Assembly (NCBI GenBank): GCA_040757295.1
Contig: JBFLXH010000001.1
Span: 62,001 to 126,000 of the forward strand
Direction of reading: 5' to 3'
Origin: JAGXSE01 sp040757295
GTDB lineage: Bacteria > Bacillota > PH28-bin88
DNA: 64,000 bases
The notes beneath the pieces are model-generated. The model searched no databases. It saw only the letters and a list, made by a program, of their open reading frames with translations, and was not told the DNA's origin. This document shows, piece by piece, positions 60,537 to 64,000 of this stretch. A program made the translations under genes and the position numbers. The first letter of the stretch is position 1. Every line of letters starts with the position of its first letter.

Positions 60537-61424
60537 CTATTTTAAATTGAGCACCCGGGCAGGGTTGTCACAAACCATCAGTTTAATCTCCTTTTCGGAA
60601 ATGCCTTGCCTCAGCATCAGGCGAATAAACCGCCTCAGCATTTCCACAGGCCGGGGGTTTTCGGCCTGGCCCCCATCACTGCACATGATACAGGCAGCAG
60701 CACCTGTTGCCTTAATTGCTTGGGCAAACCATAAGGGTTGGATCGGGTGGGCTACCACAGGGGTCATATCGTTAAAGTTATGTTCAAGCATGGTAGCGCC
60801 TTTTTCAAGAATTTCTTTAAGTTCTGAAATAGAAAAATTGACAAAGGTTGCTAGTGGGTGGGTCACAACAATATTTTTTACGCCTAAAGCCTTAGCCCTT
60901 GAAACGAGAACCATTGATTCTTTCACTGAAAGATGTCCCGTCCCCACTGCCAGACCGTTCTTTGCCGCCAAGTCCAAAACCTCATCTACTTCCGGCAGAA
61001 CACTTCCATCATCTGCCAGCACCGTTAAACCAAGTAGTCCAGGGCGAAGAATGCTTTGCAGCATCGGCACATCTCCCTGTCGGCTCAAAAATTCTGCAGC
61101 ATGTATGGTAGGCATCCAAACTTTTTTTGCACCCAATCTGATAGCTATTTCAACTGCATGCGGGTTAATACCCCCAACAGGCAGGTTCAGCGCAACCCCG
61201 CCAAACACCTGCACCCCGGCAGCCTGACCAGCTGTCTGAGCTCTGTCGGCAGTAACCGTGACATGGCTCTTGATCAAAATTCCTGCCATCCCCGCTTCCT
61301 TCGCTTGTTCTGCAGCCTCAATATCGTTCAACAAACGAGGAAATACATCGGGAGCTGTGTGAACATGCATGTCTATGGCTCCTTGCAGCAATTCCTCCGC
61401 CTGCTTTTCATACTCCTCGCCCAC
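60537..61424 (-). CDS. DUF6282-like metal-dependent amidohydrolase-fold protein
   Basis: 295-residue cytoplasmic protein. IDMHVHTAPD (HxH), LIKSH, GTGHLSV, VVTHPL and CSDGG are spaced as metal ligands in amidohydrolase/PHP-type barrels. It fits the DUF6282 group, whose substrate is unknown. GTG at 61424 has GGAGG 7 bases upstream. It lies 39 bases after rmuC on the same strand. Confidence 0.7.
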   Translation of the reverse strand: MGEEYEKQAEELLQGAIDMHVHTAPDVFPRLLNDIEAAEQAKEAGMAGILIKSHVTVTADRAQTAGQAAGVQVFGGVALNLPVGGINPHAVEIAIRLGAKKVWMPTIHAAEFLSRQGDVPMLQSILRPGLLGLTVLADDGSVLPEVDEVLDLAAKNGLAVGTGHLSVKESMVLVSRAKALGVKNIVVTHPLATFVNFSISELKEILEKGATMLEHNFNDMTPVVAHPIQPLWFAQAIKATGAAACIMCSDGGQAENPRPVEMLRRFIRLMLRQGISEKEIKLMVCDNPARVLNLK

Positions 61425-61463
61425 AAAAAGCCCTCCTTGCAATATGGTTAAAGATGGTTTAAG

Positions 61464-62849
61464 TTATTCTTGCGTTACCCTGGCTTTTCTATCAACTACA
61501 TCAACGTTTTCCAAGTCATCTCCTGTTGCCGCGCCAAGTTCTTTAAACCGGCGGGCGGTAACCAAAACCCTGCCCTCAAAGGAGCCGGCAGCCTTGTTAT
61601 AGGCATCTACTGTCCGCTCCAACCCTTTGCGCATTTCGGCAAAGTGCCCAACCAGGATGCGGAGGCGGTCATACAAAGCTTTCCCTAGTTCACTGATTTG
61701 CTGGGCATTTTTAGCAACCTGATCCTGCCGCCAGCCGTAAGCCACCGCTTTTAACAAGGCAATTAGGGTCGTTGGGGTAGCCAAAATAACCCGCTGTTCC
61801 ACGCCATACTCGATTAAGCCGGGGTCCTGCTCCAGGGCAACACTGAAAAAGGTTTCCCCCGGAAGGAACAGGACGACAAACTCCGGTGATGGGTTGAACT
61901 GTTCCCAATAAGACTTGCTGCCTAACTGGGCAAGATGGGTGCGGATCTGGCGGGCATGGTCTTTCAGCTTGGCTATCCTGACGGCTTCCTCCACGGCTTC
62001 CAATGCCTCCAGGTAAGCCTGGAGAGGCGCCTTGGAATCTACCACAACGTTTTTTTCATTTGGCAGCTTGATTACCAGGTCCGGCCGCAAACGCCCTTCG
62101 GCTGCGCCTACCGACGCCTGCTGAACAAAATCGCAATACTCAATCATACCGGCAATTTCAACCACCCGCCTAAGCTGAATTTCGCCCCAGCGGCCGCGAA
62201 CGACAGGAGCGCGCAGTGCCTGGACAAGATTGCCGGTTTCCTTCTGCAATTGAGCTTGGGTCAAAGCAAGACCCCTTATTTGCTCGGAAAGACCGGCATA
62301 GGTTCCGGCACGTTCTTTTTCCACCTCTTCGATCTTTTTATCGACCTTTTCCAAGGATTCTCGCAGGGGTTTAACCAGATCGTTAATGGCCTGCTGCCGT
62401 TTCTCCAAATCGCCCTTAGCGCTTTCCTGATATTTTTCCAGGGTTAATCTGGCTAATTCAAGAAATGACTGGTTATTGCTTTGCAACGCTTCTGCAGAGA
62501 GGGCTTTAAAGGCATCGGACAGTTTCTGCCGGGCATCATGCAACAGAAGCAGCTTCTCCCCGGCAGACTTCCGCTCTTCCTCCAGTTTTGTCTGCAACTG
62601 GGCGATTTTTTCTTTCATTTCCGCATTTTCTGTTTGCAGTTGGGGAACTTCCTGCAGGGATACCTTTAACTCAGACAACTGCTGATCCCTGTTCCGGAGT
62701 CTTTCGTTTAACCTGGCAATTTCAGCCCCCATCCCGGCCGATAGCCTTTCCTGAGCGGCCTGGCTCCTGGCCCTCAACAAAAAAGAGGCTATCGTTCCGC
62801 CAACTATCATCCCGAGAACAAAATAAATCATTGGAGCATTGTATTCCAC
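61464..62849 (-). CDS. rmuC: RmuC family DNA recombination protein
   Basis: 461 residues: an N-terminal membrane anchor (YFVLGMIVGGTIASFLL), a long coiled coil, then the nuclease-like domain with RGRWGEIQLRRVVE and VVVDSKAPL (PD-(D/E)xK-type). RmuC proteins limit recombination at inverted repeats. The start is GTG 62849 or ATG 62831; upstream AGGAG supports the former modestly. The gene follows the RNA-like element at 62898-63107. Confidence 0.9.
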   Translation of the reverse strand: MEYNAPMIYFVLGMIVGGTIASFLLRARSQAAQERLSAGMGAEIARLNERLRNRDQQLSELKVSLQEVPQLQTENAEMKEKIAQLQTKLEEERKSAGEKLLLLHDARQKLSDAFKALSAEALQSNNQSFLELARLTLEKYQESAKGDLEKRQQAINDLVKPLRESLEKVDKKIEEVEKERAGTYAGLSEQIRGLALTQAQLQKETGNLVQALRAPVVRGRWGEIQLRRVVEIAGMIEYCDFVQQASVGAAEGRLRPDLVIKLPNEKNVVVDSKAPLQAYLEALEAVEEAVRIAKLKDHARQIRTHLAQLGSKSYWEQFNPSPEFVVLFLPGETFFSVALEQDPGLIEYGVEQRVILATPTTLIALLKAVAYGWRQDQVAKNAQQISELGKALYDRLRILVGHFAEMRKGLERTVDAYNKAAGSFEGRVLVTARRFKELGAATGDDLENVDVVDRKARVTQE

Positions 62850-62897
62850 CTGGCTCCTGGTTTTTGAAACCTAAACGAATCAGATTTGTTCAAGTTT

Positions 62898-63107
62898 CTC
62901 TCCCGCCGACTTACGGGAGGCAGTATCACAGGATTCAACTGCTGAGCCATAAGCTCTCGCTTATGTTCCGGGTGGGTTTGCCGCCGTCACCTTTCGGTTA
63001 TCCGTTCTGCCCCTCTCACTTCTCAATTGTACAGCAGCAGCCTTTCACCACGTGTACTGTGCCGTACTTACAAAAATCTTGCTGGCAAAGGGTTTACCCT
63101 GTTAACA
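62898..63107 (-). ncRNA. HEARO / omega-RNA-like structured RNA without an IscB gene
   Basis: Read on the minus strand, about 210 bases begin GTTAACAGGGTAAACCC and contain GGCACAGTACACG, GGTGAAAGGCTGC, GAACGGATAACCGAAAGGTG, a GAGA-capped hairpin (CATAAGC / GCTTATG, 62948-62965), GGCTCAGCAGTTGAATCCTG and a final CTCCCG / CGGGAG hairpin. From memory this is the layout of HEARO RNAs, now known as omega RNAs of IscB nucleases. An iscB gene should follow downstream, but rmuC starts there instead, so this would be a solo copy. The family call needs a covariance search. Confidence 0.5.
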
Positions 63108-63143
63108 GTTGTTTTCTGTAATGCTGCCAGTAAACCAGGCTCT

Positions 63144-63242
63144 TCACCTCTCTTTGGTTAGTTTTTGCACTACGGCTTCTGCCGCTTTCTTGATCCCGCT
63201 CCACTGTTTCCAGTCGGAGAGTTTTGTAAAGTTCTCTTTTCC
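63144..63242 (-). pseudogene. possible short coding remnant
   Basis: A 32-codon open stretch after a TAA reads GKENFTKLSDWKQWSG and ends VVQKLTKER and stop. The amphipathic, Trp-rich character looks protein-like, but there is no start codon or ribosome site and no family is recognised. It sits just upstream of the RNA-like element. Confidence 0.25.
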
Positions 63243-63431
63243 TTATGATATAATGAGCGAGGCCACTAATTATTCATTGATTTACCGTGGCCTCAAAGCG
63301 AATTTCATACTCGGCTTCATTATGATAACGCAATTTTATCCCTTGCCGAGTATAAACCGATGCAGCAAAGGTTTTGGCACTTTTTCCACTGGTTCGGCGG
63401 CTATATCCAGGTAGATGCTGCCGTCAACATG
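63243..63431. repeat. region with two perfect inverted repeats
   Basis: GAGGCCAC / GTGGCCTC (63259-63294) and ATACTCGGC / GCCGAGTAT (about 63310-63353) lie next to each other. No complete gene; in the frame of the HTH gene the minus strand stays open for about 30 codons past its stop. Confidence 0.5.
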
Positions 63432-63671
63432 TCAAAACCTTGTGTTTAAGTTGCCGCCCTTGGTCTTGTCGCCCCTGGAGAGGTAGCGGTTACTCCGGAC
63501 TTCACGCCATTCTTCCCGGGTAATGTTGCCTTTGCATCGCTCAATGAATTGTCTTTTGCCGCCGAAAATGACGGTGGGTATGCTGCCTTCATCCAGGTGT
63601 TTCTGTAATAATGTATGGGGCCACACGTTCCATACCCTTGTCACCTGGCGAGATGCTAACAACTTTTCCAT
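63432..63671 (-). CDS. small excisionase/MerR-like helix-turn-helix protein
   Basis: 79 residues, start ATG 63671 with GAGGTGG 6 bases upstream. The first half (LLASRQVTRVWNVWPHTLLQKHLDEG, then IPTVIFGGKRQFIER) fits the layout of HTH_17/excisionase-type DNA-binding domains, though with unusual Trp residues. The tail is basic. It has a strong promoter with a built-in inverted repeat, suggesting autoregulation. No integrase is in the window. Confidence 0.5.
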   Translation of the reverse strand: MEKLLASRQVTRVWNVWPHTLLQKHLDEGSIPTVIFGGKRQFIERCKGNITREEWREVRSNRYLSRGDKTKGGNLNTRF

Positions 63672-63685
63672 TGACACCACCTCTT

Positions 63686-63722
63686 ACCAAACATTTTATA
63701 CAGAACACATGTTTGGTGTCAA
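63686..63722 (-). promoter_or_regulatory. promoter and operator of the small HTH gene
   Basis: TTGACA at 63717-63722 and TATAAA at 63695-63700 with a 16-base spacer. ACCAAACA at 63686-63693 and TGTTTGGT at 63710-63717 form a perfect 8-bp inverted repeat around the -10. Confidence 0.7.
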
Positions 63723-63899
63723 TGGTTTTATTGCTCCATGCTTCTCTTTATATATTTAATCTGTAACTGCTAGATACCTCCCGCGGTGTGTCCGGGGTGT
63801 CACCATGTGGAGTACTACGGTGCTGTCCACCCTGGATACCGGGATCGTGGTATTCATGCTTTCACTACGGGTTCTTCTTTAGTGTGGGTAAGGGAACTA
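63723..63899. other. intergenic region
   Basis: No gene seen between the divergent HTH gene and the gene at the right edge; only short spurious frames. Confidence 0.4.
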
Positions 63900-63928
63900 T
63901 TGATTTGGTGATGATAACATGCTATCAT
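63900..63928 (+). promoter_or_regulatory. promoter with overlapping inverted repeat before the edge gene
   Basis: TTGATT at 63900-63905 and TATCAT at 63923-63928 with a 17-base spacer. ATGATA-N6-TATCAT (63911-63928) is a perfect inverted repeat over the -10, as expected of an autoregulated antitoxin operon. Confidence 0.6.
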
Positions 63929-63953
63929 AAATGTAATCATGGAGGTGATCGCG

Positions 63954-64000
63954 GTGGTGCGAACTCAAATCCAACTTACAGAGCAACAGATTGCTGCCTT
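63954..64000 (+). CDS. probable ribbon-helix-helix antitoxin (VapB-like), N-terminus only
   Basis: The visible start (VVRTQIQLTEQQIAAL) resembles the N-terminus of VapB/CopG-type antitoxins that pair with a PIN-domain toxin. GTG at 63954 (or the next GTG) has GGAGGTGA about 6-8 bases upstream. The rest lies beyond the window, so the toxin cannot be seen. Confidence 0.55.
   Translation, partial: MVRTQIQLTEQQIAA

Noticed and set aside
1..64000. CRISPR array or cas genes
   Set aside because: No series of regularly spaced repeats and no Cas-like protein found; the repeats seen are pairs or tandem doublets.

Overview
The window looks like chromosome of an anaerobic, low-to-mid GC Firmicute of the class Clostridia, probably of the Desulfotomaculum / Pelotomaculum / Thermincola type. 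This is inferred from strong AGGAGG ribosome sites, frequent TTG and GTG starts, a FadR box of the Bacillus type, multihaem c-type cytochromes in a Firmicute-like background, a tungsten aldehyde:ferredoxin oxidoreductase remnant, and dispersed CCGTCCCC-type intergenic repeats. No rRNA or tRNA gene and no CRISPR array was recognised.

Layout. 1-2.9 kb: an HD-GYP signalling protein cut by the left edge, a small two-cluster ferredoxin, a stand-alone ATP-dependent DNA ligase, a transposase remnant and a repeat block. 3.0-12.8 kb (minus strand): a long operon for a 2-oxoacid/acetoin dehydrogenase complex (E1 alpha, E1 beta, an E2 with two subunit-binding domains, E3) with an alcohol dehydrogenase, an SDR, LipB, an aldehyde:ferredoxin oxidoreductase stub, a MoaD-like protein and an MtaA/UroD-type protein. 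Its promoter is a good sigma-54 site next to a CBS-PAS sigma-54 activator gene (12.9-14.7 kb). 14.8-20.3 kb (plus strand): LarA-like nickel racemase/epimerase, FGGY kinase, IlvD/Edd dehydratase and 2-hydroxyacid dehydrogenase, which reads as a sugar-acid pathway. 20.3-25.5 kb: NifU-like scaffold, heterodimeric ABC exporter, a DUF4349 gene broken by a stop codon, a small membrane protein. 25.6-30.2 kb: complete branched-chain amino-acid ABC transporter. 30.6-37.7 kb: RtcB, KDPG aldolase, M29-like aminopeptidase, class V aminotransferase, radical SAM protein, lipoprotein nuclease and small proteins. 37.7-41 kb: a structured, unassigned intergenic stretch, an ethylbenzene-dehydrogenase-type cytochrome with an SH3 tail, and Ddl.

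41.3-46.9 kb holds fadN-fadA-fadE for fatty-acid beta-oxidation, with a near-consensus promoter and a perfect FadR-type operator. 47.1-54.1 kb is a catabolic module on the minus strand (IclR regulator, TctC-TctB-TctA uptake, 2-hydroxyacid dehydrogenase, 2-keto-3-deoxygluconate-type kinase, HpcH/HpaI aldolase). The module is bracketed by two identical 65-bp direct repeats at 46890-46954 and 54247-54311, so it may be an inserted or excisable unit. 54.3-62.9 kb: a short Tat-signal protein, a hydantoinase-like/HDAC-like gene pair, a hexahaem-type cytochrome carrying a copper-amine-oxidase-like domain, a GH73 glucosaminidase, a DUF6282-like metal enzyme and RmuC. 62.9-64 kb is an accessory patch: a candidate solo HEARO/omega-RNA without an IscB gene, palindromes, an autoregulated small HTH gene, and the start of a probable antitoxin gene.

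Together the genes describe an anaerobe feeding on short alcohols/acetoin, sugar acids, fatty acids and amino acids, with extracellular or membrane cytochromes for respiration. The main unusual items are the repeat-bracketed module, the solo RNA element, the LarA-led sugar-acid operon, and several decayed genes (aldehyde:ferredoxin oxidoreductase, DUF4349, transposase, possibly a reductive dehalogenase).
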